Origin: DATARH01 sp050246595
GTDB lineage: Bacteria > Pseudomonadota > Alphaproteobacteria > ATCC43930 > CGMCC-115725
Assembly (NCBI GenBank): GCA_050246595.1
Contig: JBFWVT010000037.1
Location: forward strand, 1 to 47,343
Reading direction: 5' to 3'
Length of the DNA: 47,343 nt
The translations under genes and the position numbers were made by a program. Positions 32,985-42,103 of this stretch are shown here, in pieces; position 1 is the first letter of the stretch; each line of letters begins with the position of its first letter. The notes beneath the pieces were generated by a model. That model was not told the origin of the DNA and did not search any database. It saw only the letters and a list, made by a program, of their open reading frames with translations.

Positions 32985-34249
32985 TGCAGGAACATCTCCC
33001 GGCAGGCCTCGATCGCCGCGGCAAGGCGGTCGATATCGCTCTCGTCGTTGTAGACCCCGAGCGAGGCGCGCACCGTGCCGGCCAGCCCGAGCTTTTCCAT
33101 CAGCGGCTGCGCGCAATGGTGGCCGACACGGACCGCGACATCGTGCCGGTCGAGCACGGTGCCGACATCGTGCGGGTGCACCCCCTCGACATTGAACGAA
33201 AATACGCTCATCCGCCGCTGTCCGCCCGGCACGACAGTGACGCCCGGAATGCGCGATATCAGATCGACCGCGTAGCCGGTCAGCGCCGCCTCGTGCTCGC
33301 GGATCGCGTCGCGGCCGATCGCCTCGATAAAGTCGCAGGCGAGACCGAGACCGACCGCGCCGGCAATATCGGGCGTGCCGGCCTCGAAACGGTGCGGCGG
33401 GTCCTGAAAATCGGTGCGGTCGATCTCGACATTGAGGATCGTGCCGCCGCCGGTTTGCCAGGGCGGCATCGCTTCGAGCAAATTCCAGCGTGCCCACAGC
33501 ACCCCGATCCCGGTCGGACCGTAAGTCTTGTGGCCGGAAAAGACGTAGAAATCGCACCCCAGGGCGCGGACATCGACCGGCATGCGCGGCACCGCCTGAC
33601 AGCCGTCGATCAGCACCCTGGCGCCCCGCGCGTGCGCGAGCGCGACGATGCGCTCGACCGGCAAGGTCGCGCCAGTCACATTCGAGACATGCGTCACCGC
33701 GACGAGCCGGGTGCGCGGCGATAGCAGCGTCTCGAACCGCGCCAGGTCGAATTCGCCGGTATCGTCGGTCGGCGCGACAACCAGCTTCAGCCCGAGCCGG
33801 TCGCGCAATTGCTGCCACGGCACGATGTTCGAATGATGCTCGACATCGCTGATGACGATCTCGTCGCCGGCGGCGAGGTTGGCCGGTCCCCAGCTCTGCG
33901 CGACGAGGTTGATCGCCTCGGTGGCGCCGCGCACGAAAACGATCTCGCGGTCGGCGGCGGCGTTGAGCAGCGCCCGCGCCTTCTCGCGCGCCTCCTCGAA
34001 CCGGTCGGTCGAGCGCGCGCTCAGGCGATAGACGCCGCGATGCACGTTGGCGTATTCGGTGCGGTAGAACTCGGCGATGCCGTCGATCACCTGACGCGGT
34101 TTCTGCGCGCTGGCGCCGGAATCGAGAAAAACCAGACCGGGATTGCTGTCGAAAATCGGGAATTCGCGCTTGATGCGGGCGACATCGAGACCGACCGTGC
34201 GGAAGCCGCGATCCGCCGTCTTGACGCTGCGCAACGATGCGACCGCCAT
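32981..34249 (-). CDS. sufS: Cysteine desulfurase SufS
   Basis: PLP enzyme of 422 aa that releases sulfur from cysteine as a persulfide. Motifs are FLDSGASAQKPRQVIDGI, YANVHRGVYRLSARST, FVRGATEAINLVAQ, DVEHHSNIVPWQQL, the PLP lysine in VFSGHKTYGPTGIGVLW, and the reactive cysteine in RVGHHCAQPLMEK. The ATG at 34249 follows the sufD stop by 3 bases. It works with SufU in the SUF pathway. Confidence 0.95.
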   Translation of the reverse strand: MAVASLRSVKTADRGFRTVGLDVARIKREFPIFDSNPGLVFLDSGASAQKPRQVIDGIAEFYRTEYANVHRGVYRLSARSTDRFEEAREKARALLNAAADREIVFVRGATEAINLVAQSWGPANLAAGDEIVISDVEHHSNIVPWQQLRDRLGLKLVVAPTDDTGEFDLARFETLLSPRTRLVAVTHVSNVTGATLPVERIVALAHARGARVLIDGCQAVPRMPVDVRALGCDFYVFSGHKTYGPTGIGVLWARWNLLEAMPPWQTGGGTILNVEIDRTDFQDPPHRFEAGTPDIAGAVGLGLACDFIEAIGRDAIREHEAALTGYAVDLISRIPGVTVVPGGQRRMSVFSFNVEGVHPHDVGTVLDRHDVAVRVGHHCAQPLMEKLGLAGTVRASLGVYNDESDIDRLAAAIEACREMFLQ

Positions 34250-34252
34250 ACT

Positions 34253-35575
34253 CTATTCCTCCAGCTTGCCGAGATGCCGGCCGAGACGCCCGAGCAGATG
34301 CGCGCGCACCGCGCCGTCTTCGATCCCCTCGACCGCCTCGCGCAGAAAGCCTTCGATCAGCATGCGGCGGGCTTCCTCGGACGGGATGCCGCGCGTGCGC
34401 AGGTAGAACAGCGCAGCCGCATCGAGATCGCCGACCGTCGCGCCGTGGGCGCATCTGACATCGTCGGCGTAGATCTCCAACTCGGGCTTGGTGTCGATAA
34501 CGGCGCGGCGGCCGATAATCAGGTTGCGGCTCTGCTGGCTCGCATCGGTTTTCTGCGCGCCTTCACGAACGATCATGCAGCCCTGAAATGCGCCGTGCCC
34601 CCGATCAGCCGCGACGCCCTTGACCAGCTCGCTGGTCTGTCCGCCCGGCGCGGCGTGATCGACCGTCGTGACGATGTTGGCCTCGTCATTGCCGGCGACA
34701 AGAAAGGCACCGTCGAGCCGGCAGCGCCCGGCCTCCCCGGTCATGCGCACCGTTGCCTCGTGCCGCACACGGCGGCCGCCGAGCAGCAGCGCGAAACCGG
34801 CGAACGTCGCATGGGCCGCGAGCGTCGCGTCGAGATGCCCGAAATGCAGCGCCTCCGCCGCCTCCTCGATCGCGACGGCGCGGTGCAGGACCGCGCCTTC
34901 CGCGAGGCGCACCGCGAGCACGTCGTTGCGCCAGTAGCGGCCGTCGCCGGCGTAGGTCTCGACAATGCTCGCATGGCTGCCGGCGCCGAGCACCGCGAGA
35001 CTGCGGGTGTGGAACGAGGCCTCGCTCGATCCTGAGGCCAGATGGATGATCTCGATCGGTGCGTCGAGCACGGTGCCGGGATCAAGCGACAGCACATAAC
35101 CGTCGGCGAAAAAGGCGGCGTTGAGCGCCGCGAAAGGCCGTGCCGCCTCGCCCGATATTTCCGCCAGTGCAGCCTCGGCCAGATCGGGCTGTTCACGCAT
35201 CGCGCCGGCCATCGCGCCGAACCAGACCCCGCTGCGGACGGGCAAGCGCGACAGCTCGGCAGCGAGGCGGCCATCAACAAGAACCAGCCGGGCGCTTGCG
35301 CCCGACAGGCCGAGTGCGTTGATGCGCTCGCGCAACCCGGCGACATCGGGGCGGCCGGCCGATCGCGCCGGCAGCAGCGGTGTTCGTTCGAGCGGTTGCA
35401 AATCGAGATAGCGCCAGCTTTCGCTGCGGCGGGACGGGAAACCCAGCTCGGCGAAACGCGTCATCGCCTGCTGCCGGCGCGCGGCGAGCCAGCCCGGCTC
35501 GCCGGTGTCGCGCGCGAAGCGGGCGAGATAGTCGCGCGCCTCGGGTTTCACCGGGAAATCGACGACGGCGGTCAT
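34253..35575 (-). CDS. sufD: Fe-S assembly protein SufD
   Basis: Component of 440 aa of the SufBC2D scaffold. The N-terminal helical part (GEPGWLAARRQQAMTRFAELGFPSRRSESWRYLDL) precedes the beta-helix core, and the C-terminal SufBD signature ends with YADDVRCAHGATVGDLDAAALFYLRTRGI and SEEARRMLIEGFL. The conserved H in CAHGATVG supports cluster formation. It starts 5 bp after sufC. Confidence 0.94.
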   Translation of the reverse strand: MTAVVDFPVKPEARDYLARFARDTGEPGWLAARRQQAMTRFAELGFPSRRSESWRYLDLQPLERTPLLPARSAGRPDVAGLRERINALGLSGASARLVLVDGRLAAELSRLPVRSGVWFGAMAGAMREQPDLAEAALAEISGEAARPFAALNAAFFADGYVLSLDPGTVLDAPIEIIHLASGSSEASFHTRSLAVLGAGSHASIVETYAGDGRYWRNDVLAVRLAEGAVLHRAVAIEEAAEALHFGHLDATLAAHATFAGFALLLGGRRVRHEATVRMTGEAGRCRLDGAFLVAGNDEANIVTTVDHAAPGGQTSELVKGVAADRGHGAFQGCMIVREGAQKTDASQQSRNLIIGRRAVIDTKPELEIYADDVRCAHGATVGDLDAAALFYLRTRGIPSEEARRMLIEGFLREAVEGIEDGAVRAHLLGRLGRHLGKLEE

Positions 35576-35580
35576 CGCGC

Positions 35581-36405
<825 letters not shown>

Positions 36406-36423
36406 TATCAATCCGACCGGTGT

Positions 36424-36693
36424 TTACTCCTGTACGCCCTGGCGCTCGGCGATGCGCACGACCAGCGACAGCACGCGTCCAACGCGGTCCTCCAACCGTC
36501 CCATCCGGTCTTCGATGGCGTCCATCCGTCCCTCGATCCCGGAAAAGCGGTTTTCCAACGCGCTGAACCGCCGTTCGAGCGCCGAAAACCGCGTTTCAAG
36601 AGTACCGACGCGTTGCTGCAGATCCCGTACGTCGGCGGTCAAGCCCATCATCCGTGCGCCGAGCAACTCCAGAGTGATCGCCTCGTCGCTCAT
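36424..36693 (-). CDS. Small coiled-coil protein encoded inside the suf operon
   Basis: Predicted 89-aa soluble protein beginning MSDEAITLELLGARMMGLTA, then a continuous coiled coil of near-identical heptads (FSALERR, FSALENR, FSGIEGR, MDAIEDR, MGRLEDR), ending in VLSLVVRIAERQG. Similar small proteins are common as hypotheticals in alphaproteobacteria, but I know of no role in Fe-S assembly. It is 7 bases after sufB and 18 before sufC, so it must be co-transcribed. It may be an insertion or an unrecognised partner. Confidence 0.8.
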   Translation of the reverse strand: MSDEAITLELLGARMMGLTADVRDLQQRVGTLETRFSALERRFSALENRFSGIEGRMDAIEDRMGRLEDRVGRVLSLVVRIAERQGVQE

Positions 36694-36700
36694 CGCGCGA

Positions 36701-38170
36701 TCACCCGACGCTGCCTTCGAGACTCACTGCCAGCAGCTTCTGCGCCTCGACCGCGAACTCCATCGGCAATTCCTTCAGGACCTCCTTGCAGAAGCCATTG
36801 ACGATCAGGGAGAGGGAGTCCTCGTCCGACAGACCGCGCTGGCGGCAATAGAAGAGCTGGTCCTCGCTGATCTTTGATGTCGTCGCCTCGTGCTCGATCC
36901 GGGAAGACGGGTTGCGCACCTCGATATACGGCACGGTATGCGCGCCGCATTTGTCGCCGATCAGCAGCGAATCGCATTGCGTGTAGTTGCGCGCGCCCTC
37001 GGCCCGCGGCTGCACCCGGACAAGGCCGCGATAGGTATTCTGGCCGCGCCCGGCCGAGATGCCTTTCGAGATGATCGTGGACGAGGTGTTGCGCCCGAGA
37101 TGGATCATCTTGGTGCCGGTATCGGCCTGCTGGCGGTTGTTGGTGATCGCGACCGAATAGAACTCGCCGACCGAATCGTCGCCTTCGAGAATGCAGCTCG
37201 GGTATTTCCAGGTGATCGCCGAACCGGTCTCGACCTGCGTCCACGAAATCTTTGCCCGGTTGCCGCGGCAGGCGCCGCGCTTCGTGACAAAATTGTAGAT
37301 GCCGCCGCGTCCTTCTGCGTCGCCCGGATACCAGTTCTGCACGGTCGAATACTTGATCTGCGCGTCCTCGTGCGCGATCAATTCGACAACCGCGGCGTGC
37401 AACTGGTTCTCGTCGCGCTGGGGAGCGGTGCAGCCTTCGAGATAGCTGACATAGCTGCCCTTGTCGGCGATCAGCAGGGTGCGTTCGAATTGGCCGCTGT
37501 TGCGTGCATTGATGCGGAAATACGTGCTCAATTCCATCGGACAGCGCACGCCGGGAGGGATGTAGGCGAACGACCCGTCGCTGAACACGGCCGAGTTGAG
37601 GGCCGCGAAGAAATTGTCGCTCTGCGGCACCACGGTGCCGAGATATTTGCGCACCAGCTCGGGGTGTTCGCGCACCGCCTCGCCGAACGAGCAGAAGATG
37701 ATGCCGAGTTCGGCGAGCTGCTCCTTGAACGTCGTTGCGACCGAGACGCTGTCAAACACCGCATCGACCGCAACCCCGGCCATCTGTACGCCGGCCAGCG
37801 CCTCGCGCTCGCGCAGCGGGATGCCGAGCTTCTCGTATGTGCGCAGCAACTCGGGATCGACCTCGTCGAGCGATTTCGGCCCGTCCTGCACCTTCGGCGC
37901 CGAATAATAGGTGTGCGCCTGATAGTCGATCGGCGCGATCTTCAGTTTGGCCCAATCCGGCTCGATCATGCCCTGCCAATGACGGAACGACTGGAGGCGC
38001 CATTCGAGCAGCCATTCCGGCTCGCCCTTTTTGGCCGAGATAAAGCGCACCGTGTCCTCGTCGAGACCAGGCGGCGCGGTATCGGCTTCGATATCGGTCA
38101 CAAAGCCGTATTTGTAGCCCTCCTGCGAGAGGCTGCGGATCGTCTGTTCCGTGGTAAGCGAGGCGCTCAT
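36701..38170 (-). CDS. sufB: Fe-S cluster assembly protein SufB
   Basis: Scaffold component of 489 aa. Family landmarks include YKYGFVTDIEADTAPPGLDEDTVRFIS, WLLEWRLQSFRHW, DGSFAYIPPGVRCPMELSTYFRIN, VSYLEGCTAPQRDENQLHAAVVEL, YSTVQNWYPGD, and the C-terminal IGDKCGAHTVPYIEV with the cysteine near the cluster site, then EHEATTSKISEDQLFYCRQRG. Its ATG overlaps the rrf2 stop (ATGA). It is the first structural gene of the suf operon. Confidence 0.96.
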   Translation of the reverse strand: MSASLTTEQTIRSLSQEGYKYGFVTDIEADTAPPGLDEDTVRFISAKKGEPEWLLEWRLQSFRHWQGMIEPDWAKLKIAPIDYQAHTYYSAPKVQDGPKSLDEVDPELLRTYEKLGIPLREREALAGVQMAGVAVDAVFDSVSVATTFKEQLAELGIIFCSFGEAVREHPELVRKYLGTVVPQSDNFFAALNSAVFSDGSFAYIPPGVRCPMELSTYFRINARNSGQFERTLLIADKGSYVSYLEGCTAPQRDENQLHAAVVELIAHEDAQIKYSTVQNWYPGDAEGRGGIYNFVTKRGACRGNRAKISWTQVETGSAITWKYPSCILEGDDSVGEFYSVAITNNRQQADTGTKMIHLGRNTSSTIISKGISAGRGQNTYRGLVRVQPRAEGARNYTQCDSLLIGDKCGAHTVPYIEVRNPSSRIEHEATTSKISEDQLFYCRQRGLSDEDSLSLIVNGFCKEVLKELPMEFAVEAQKLLAVSLEGSVG

Positions 38171-38640
38171 CGGGCGTCCATCAAAGGCGGAAATTCAAGG
38201 GCGGCGGGTTCCGACAGCGCCCCGCCGGGCGCGAAGGCGAACGGGCCGACCATGTCTTGCAGCGTAACCGCGGACAGCGCGGCGCCAACCGCCCGGTTGA
38301 TCGCGCCCCAATGCGGCCTGGTGGGGCACCAGGTCGTGCGCTCGCATCCGGCCTCATGCACCGAGCATTCGGTAAGGCCGATATCGCCGTCGATCGCGAC
38401 GACGACCGCGGCGACCGTGATCGCGGCCGGAAGGCGCGCCAGACGATACCCGCCGGCGGCGCCGCGCGTGGCTGTCACAATTCCAGCGCGCGCCAGCGAC
38501 TTCAACAGCTTGGCGACGGTCGCCTGGGGCAGCCGCGTCGCGGTCGCGATCGCCGCGGCATTGGCCTGACGCTCCGGATACGCGGCCAGATGCGTGGCGA
38601 CAATGACGCCGTAATCGGCGAGCTTGCTGAGAATAATCAT
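38167..38640 (-). CDS. Rrf2-family SUF-system regulator
   Basis: Transcription factor of 157 aa. The winged helix (about 1-80) has MIILSKLADYGVIVATHLA and the recognition region LPQATVAKLLKSLARAGIV with TRGAAGGYRLA. The cluster-binding cysteines are C92, C99 and C105 (CSVHEAGCERTTWC). Rrf2 proteins of this kind sense Fe-S status and control the suf operon. It is the promoter-proximal gene and overlaps sufB by ATGA, which suggests it regulates its own operon. The ATG at 38640 starts the family N-terminus. Confidence 0.92.
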   Translation of the reverse strand: MIILSKLADYGVIVATHLAAYPERQANAAAIATATRLPQATVAKLLKSLARAGIVTATRGAAGGYRLARLPAAITVAAVVVAIDGDIGLTECSVHEAGCERTTWCPTRPHWGAINRAVGAALSAVTLQDMVGPFAFAPGGALSEPAALEFPPLMDAR

Positions 38641-38720
38641 CGCGAGGCCGATCCCAGCCGGGAACGCTCCGAGTGGTCGTTGCGGTTCCGACCCGGTCAA
38701 TTCGGACCGGATCGGTACGC

Positions 38721-38750
38721 AATAGATCGTCCCTCGGAGTGCCGCGTCAA
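38721..38750 (-). promoter_or_regulatory. Possible suf operon promoter
   Basis: On the minus strand, TTGACG (38750-38745), an 18-base spacer and TCTATT (38726-38721) resemble a sigma-70 promoter about 80 bp before the rrf2 ATG. No clear Rrf2 operator was identified by eye. Confidence 0.35.
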
Positions 38751-38799
38751 GGGTGCATCGATCGGATTGCGCGGCGTCTGCGGCGGCCCGCGCTCCCGT

Positions 38800-39249
38800 T
38801 CACCCTGCCTTTTGCAAGGTGGTTGCGTGAAGGGCGGCTGTCTGGCCCAGGGTTCGCTCGATGGCGTTGAAGACCTGACTCGGCGAGAACGGTTTCAGGA
38901 TAAAGCCGAGCGGCCGTGCCGCGTTCGCGCGCTGCAGAATGTCCCAGTCAAACAGCCCGGACATCAAGATGGCCGGTATCGCCAGCCTGTCGCGCAGCAG
39001 GCAGGCCAGTTCCGCGCCGTCCAGCGGCCCGTTCAACCGGATGTCGATGAGCGCCAGAGCCGGACGCGTCTCGGCGGCGAGAACCAGCGCCTCCGGCCCG
39101 GAACTCGCGATCCCGGCGACGCGAAAACCGGAGAGTTCGAGTACCGCGTCAATAAAGCTCGCGATCAGCGTCTCGTTCTCGACGATAAGAACGCCCGCCG
39201 GCTTGCCTGTGTGCGGATGCGCAACCACCTGAACCCTGTCGCTTGTCAT
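38800..39249 (-). CDS. Single-domain response regulator
   Basis: Protein of 149 aa consisting of a receiver domain: VLIVENETLIASFI (acidic pair region), the phospho-acceptor D in LALIDIRLNGPLDG, and the lysine in GFILKPFSPSQVFNAIE. No output domain follows. Such single-domain regulators in alphaproteobacteria often act by phosphotransfer or protein contacts in stress or motility signalling. It is divergent from the two-component pair, with a 229-bp gap. Confidence 0.82.
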   Translation of the reverse strand: MTSDRVQVVAHPHTGKPAGVLIVENETLIASFIDAVLELSGFRVAGIASSGPEALVLAAETRPALALIDIRLNGPLDGAELACLLRDRLAIPAILMSGLFDWDILQRANAARPLGFILKPFSPSQVFNAIERTLGQTAALHATTLQKAG

Positions 39250-39355
39250 CGGCGCGCTCGGTGCCGATCACGTTAGGTCTCTCCCCCGCAGCGAGGCGGA
39301 TACGCAGGTTCCCATGTGCGATCTTTTTGCTTTGGCGAAGGTTTCCCCGCAAACG

Positions 39356-39370
39356 TAAACATCTGGTTAA
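39356..39370. promoter_or_regulatory. Possible CtrA-binding site
   Basis: TAAA-N7-TTAA, one mismatch from the CtrA consensus TTAA-N7-TTAA, with the right half GTTAAC. It is in the gap between the two divergent response-regulator genes. Confidence 0.3.
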
Positions 39371-39395
39371 CAGCCTGCCGATCCTCCCCATTTTG

Positions 39396-39438
39396 CGCCC
39401 GTCCGGGCCGGGCGGACCCCGCCCGTCCGGGCCGGGCG
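39396..39438. repeat. 19-bp GC-rich direct repeat
   Basis: CGCCCGTCCGGGCCGGGCG occurs at 39396-39414 and again at 39420-39438, a 24-bp spacing. Each copy is partly palindromic, so the pair could form alternative hairpins ahead of the 39479 gene. Confidence 0.6.
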
Positions 39439-39478
39439 AGCCGACCCTCTCCGCGCATTCCGGTGACGTTTCCGGTCG

Positions 39479-40156
39479 ATGAAACTTCTGATTATCGAGG
39501 ACGATCACGAGACCGCCGCGTATCTGGCGAAGGGTCTCGCCGAGAGCGGTTATACGATCGATCGCGCCGGGGATGGTCGCGAAGGTCTGTTTCTCGCCAC
39601 CTCGGGCACCTATGACGCGATCGTGCTCGACCGCATGCTGCCGGGGATGGACGGGCTGGCACTGCTCGGCGCGCTGCGCGGGGCGGGCATCCATACGCCG
39701 GCGCTGATCCTGTCGGCGCTGGGCAGCGTTGACGACCGCGTCAAAGGGCTGCGCTCCGGAGGCGACGATTATCTGGTAAAGCCTTTTGCTTTCAGCGAGT
39801 TGCTGGCCCGTATCGAGGTCCTGCTGCGGCGCGGCGGCGATTCGCCGAACCCGACCCGGCTGAGGGTCGCCGATCTTGAACTCGACCTTCTGACCCGCTC
39901 GGTGAAGCGCGGCGACAAGACGATCGAGCTGCTGCCGCGGGAGTTTCAGCTGCTCGAATACCTGATGCGCAACGCCGGGCATGTCGTGACGCGGACAATG
40001 CTTCTCGAAAACGTCTGGGACTATCACTTCGACCCGCAGACCAATGTCATCGATGTTCACGTCAGCCGGCTGCGGCAAAAGATCGACAGGAACTTCGATC
40101 GCCCGCTGCTCCACACCGTGCGCGGCGCGGGCTACTGTCTGCGCGCCCCGGATTAG
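39479..40156 (+). CDS. OmpR-family response regulator of a two-component pair
   Basis: Protein of 225 aa. The receiver domain has IIEDD near the N-terminus, the phospho-acceptor D in AIVLDRMLPGMDG, and lysine in YLVKPFAFSELLARIE. The winged helix (about 130-225) has PREFQLLEYLMRNAGHVVTRTML, VIDVHVSRLRQKID and LHTVRGAGYCL. It resembles regulators of metal or envelope stress (CusR/QseB type). The partner kinase starts 8 bp downstream. Confidence 0.93.
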   Translation: MKLLIIEDDHETAAYLAKGLAESGYTIDRAGDGREGLFLATSGTYDAIVLDRMLPGMDGLALLGALRGAGIHTPALILSALGSVDDRVKGLRSGGDDYLVKPFAFSELLARIEVLLRRGGDSPNPTRLRVADLELDLLTRSVKRGDKTIELLPREFQLLEYLMRNAGHVVTRTMLLENVWDYHFDPQTNVIDVHVSRLRQKIDRNFDRPLLHTVRGAGYCLRAPD

Positions 40157-40164
40157 AGGCAGCG

Positions 40165-41667
40165 ATGCTCGACAGCGTCTCGCCGTCCGGTGTCAGGTCT
40201 TCGGACACGCCGGCGGGTGCCGCCGGCGCCGGCCGGTCCGCCCGCCTCGCCGCGGCCGCGCGGACCGCGGCGGTGCCGCTGGGCAGCGTCCGGCGGCTGG
40301 TGCGGACGCATGCGTTTCGGCTGGCGGCGCTTTACTTCCTGGTCTTTGCGCTTTCGGTGATCGGCGTGCTGTTGTTCGTCTATTGGGCGACCGCCGATTT
40401 TATCGAGCGGCAGACCGAGGCGACACTGGCCGCCGAGGTCACCGGGCTGGCCGAACAATATGCGCAGCGCGGTCTGAGCGGTCTGGTTCAGATCGTCGCC
40501 GCCCGCAGCGCCGGCGACCGTGGCGACGGCATGCTCTATCTGGTGACCAATCCGGAGGGCAAGCCGCTGGCGGGCAACATCACCGACTGGCCGGAAGGGG
40601 TGCCGACGCGGCCGGGACCGCTGTCGTTTCAGCTCGATGTGCGGGCGGACGGGCATGTCAGACGGCATCCGGCGCGCAGCATCCTGTTCGCGATCCCCGA
40701 GGGTTACCGGTTGCTTGTCGGACGCGACATCAGCGACGCGGAAGCCTATCGCGACCGTATCAAGACGACGCTGCTGTGGTCGGGCCTTGTCGCGCTTCTG
40801 ATCGGCGTACTGGGCGGCGCGGTGATGAGCCGCAACATGCTGCGCCGCGTCGAGCAGGTGAACCGGACCGCCGAACGCGTGATCGCCGGCGACCTGTCGG
40901 ACCGGGTGCCGCGAGCCGGCACCGACGACGAATTCGACCAGCTCGCCGCCAACCTGAACGGGATGCTCGATCAGATCGAGCGGCTGATGACCGCGATGCG
41001 CGAGGTCACCGACAATGTCGCCCACGATCTGAAGACCCCGCTCGCGCGGCTGCGGGCGCGGCTGGAACTGGCGCTGCTCGGGCCGCAGGACGGCGCCGCT
41101 CAGAGCGAGGCGATTCGCGCCGCAATCGAGGAGGCGGACCGGTTGCTGGCGACGTTCAACGCGCTGCTCAGCATCGCCGAGGCGGAGGCCGGGGCCGACG
41201 GGCGGCGCGGCGAGCGGCTCGATCTCGCGGAGATCGTCGGCGCCGCGGTCGAGCTGTACGAGCCGCTTGCCGAGGAGAGGGGGCTCGCGCTGCAATTCGA
41301 CAGCATGCAAGGCACGCTTATCGAGGGCGACCGCCATCTGTTGTCGCAAGCGGTCGCGAACCTGATCGACAACGCCCTCAAATACGGTGGGGGCGGTGGC
41401 GAGATCGCGGTCAGGATCGGGCGACGCGGCGGTTGCGCGCTGATCGAGGTTGCCGATCGCGGTCCGGGGATTCCCGAAGCCGATCGCGAGAGCGTATTTG
41501 ATCGCTTTGTGCGGTTGGAGCCGAGCCGCAGTACGCCGGGCAATGGGCTCGGGCTGAGTCTGGTGCGCGCGGTGGCGCGGCGGCATGGCGGCACCGCCGC
41601 GCTGGTGGACAATCATCCGGGGCTGAAGGTACAGATCGAGATCCCGTTATGCGTTCCGGTCCTTTAG
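40165..41667 (+). CDS. Sensor histidine kinase
   Basis: Membrane kinase of 500 aa. Transmembrane helices are near residues 51-73 (LAALYFLVFALSVIGVLLFVY) and near 195-213, with a periplasmic domain between. A HAMP domain (RVEQVNRTAERVIAGDLSDRV) follows, then the HisKA helix with the phosphorylated His in NVAHDLKTPLARLRARLE, and the HATPase domain with LIDNALKYGGGGG, DRGPGIPEADR and GNGLGLSLV. It is the cognate kinase of the regulator upstream; the signal is unknown. Confidence 0.93.
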   Translation: MLDSVSPSGVRSSDTPAGAAGAGRSARLAAAARTAAVPLGSVRRLVRTHAFRLAALYFLVFALSVIGVLLFVYWATADFIERQTEATLAAEVTGLAEQYAQRGLSGLVQIVAARSAGDRGDGMLYLVTNPEGKPLAGNITDWPEGVPTRPGPLSFQLDVRADGHVRRHPARSILFAIPEGYRLLVGRDISDAEAYRDRIKTTLLWSGLVALLIGVLGGAVMSRNMLRRVEQVNRTAERVIAGDLSDRVPRAGTDDEFDQLAANLNGMLDQIERLMTAMREVTDNVAHDLKTPLARLRARLELALLGPQDGAAQSEAIRAAIEEADRLLATFNALLSIAEAEAGADGRRGERLDLAEIVGAAVELYEPLAEERGLALQFDSMQGTLIEGDRHLLSQAVANLIDNALKYGGGGGEIAVRIGRRGGCALIEVADRGPGIPEADRESVFDRFVRLEPSRSTPGNGLGLSLVRAVARRHGGTAALVDNHPGLKVQIEIPLCVPVL

Positions 41668-41879
41668 ACCTTTGCGCGGCGATCGTTTCGCGAGACGCCC
41701 GCCCTGTCCCTGCGGCTGCCGGCGGCGCGTTCGTCGAACCGGCGCGCGGTCTCGACGATCATGTCGCGGAACTGTTGCGCGTCGAGCCCGGCGCTGCGCA
41801 GCACCGGCGCCATCACCTCGTCGTCGATCAGCTCGTCGAGGGTGGCCTCATGACGGCAGCAATCGGTACGTCCGGCCAC
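41664..41879 (-). CDS. Small conserved protein of unknown function
   Basis: Predicted 71-aa protein starting MAGRTDCCRHEATLDELIDDEVMAPVLRS, then AGLDAQQFRDMIVETARRF and a basic end. The start is GTG (41879) with AAGGAG eight to ten bases upstream. It has a paired Cys and His, suggesting possible metal binding (CCxH). Similar small proteins occur in alphaproteobacteria as far as I recognise. Its end overlaps the sensor kinase end by 4 bp, convergently. Confidence 0.6.
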   Translation of the reverse strand: MAGRTDCCRHEATLDELIDDEVMAPVLRSAGLDAQQFRDMIVETARRFDERAAGSRRDRAGVSRNDRRAKV

Positions 41880-42103
41880 ATTCCTCTCCTTACATCTGCA
41901 TGGCGGTCAACAATTATCCCAAAGGATGTCGTCATTGTGACGCGGGTTCGAAAATTTAGCGGCCAGATGTATTTAGGGGTGCCGGAATTGCCCCTGAGGT
42001 GGAACCGACCGGTGCTGCCGCGTGTTGACGATTCCCCGCGACGCCCGCATCCGCGCGCGGCCGTGCGGACCGTCGATCTCCTTTCTTGCCCGCGAGGTGT
42101 CTC

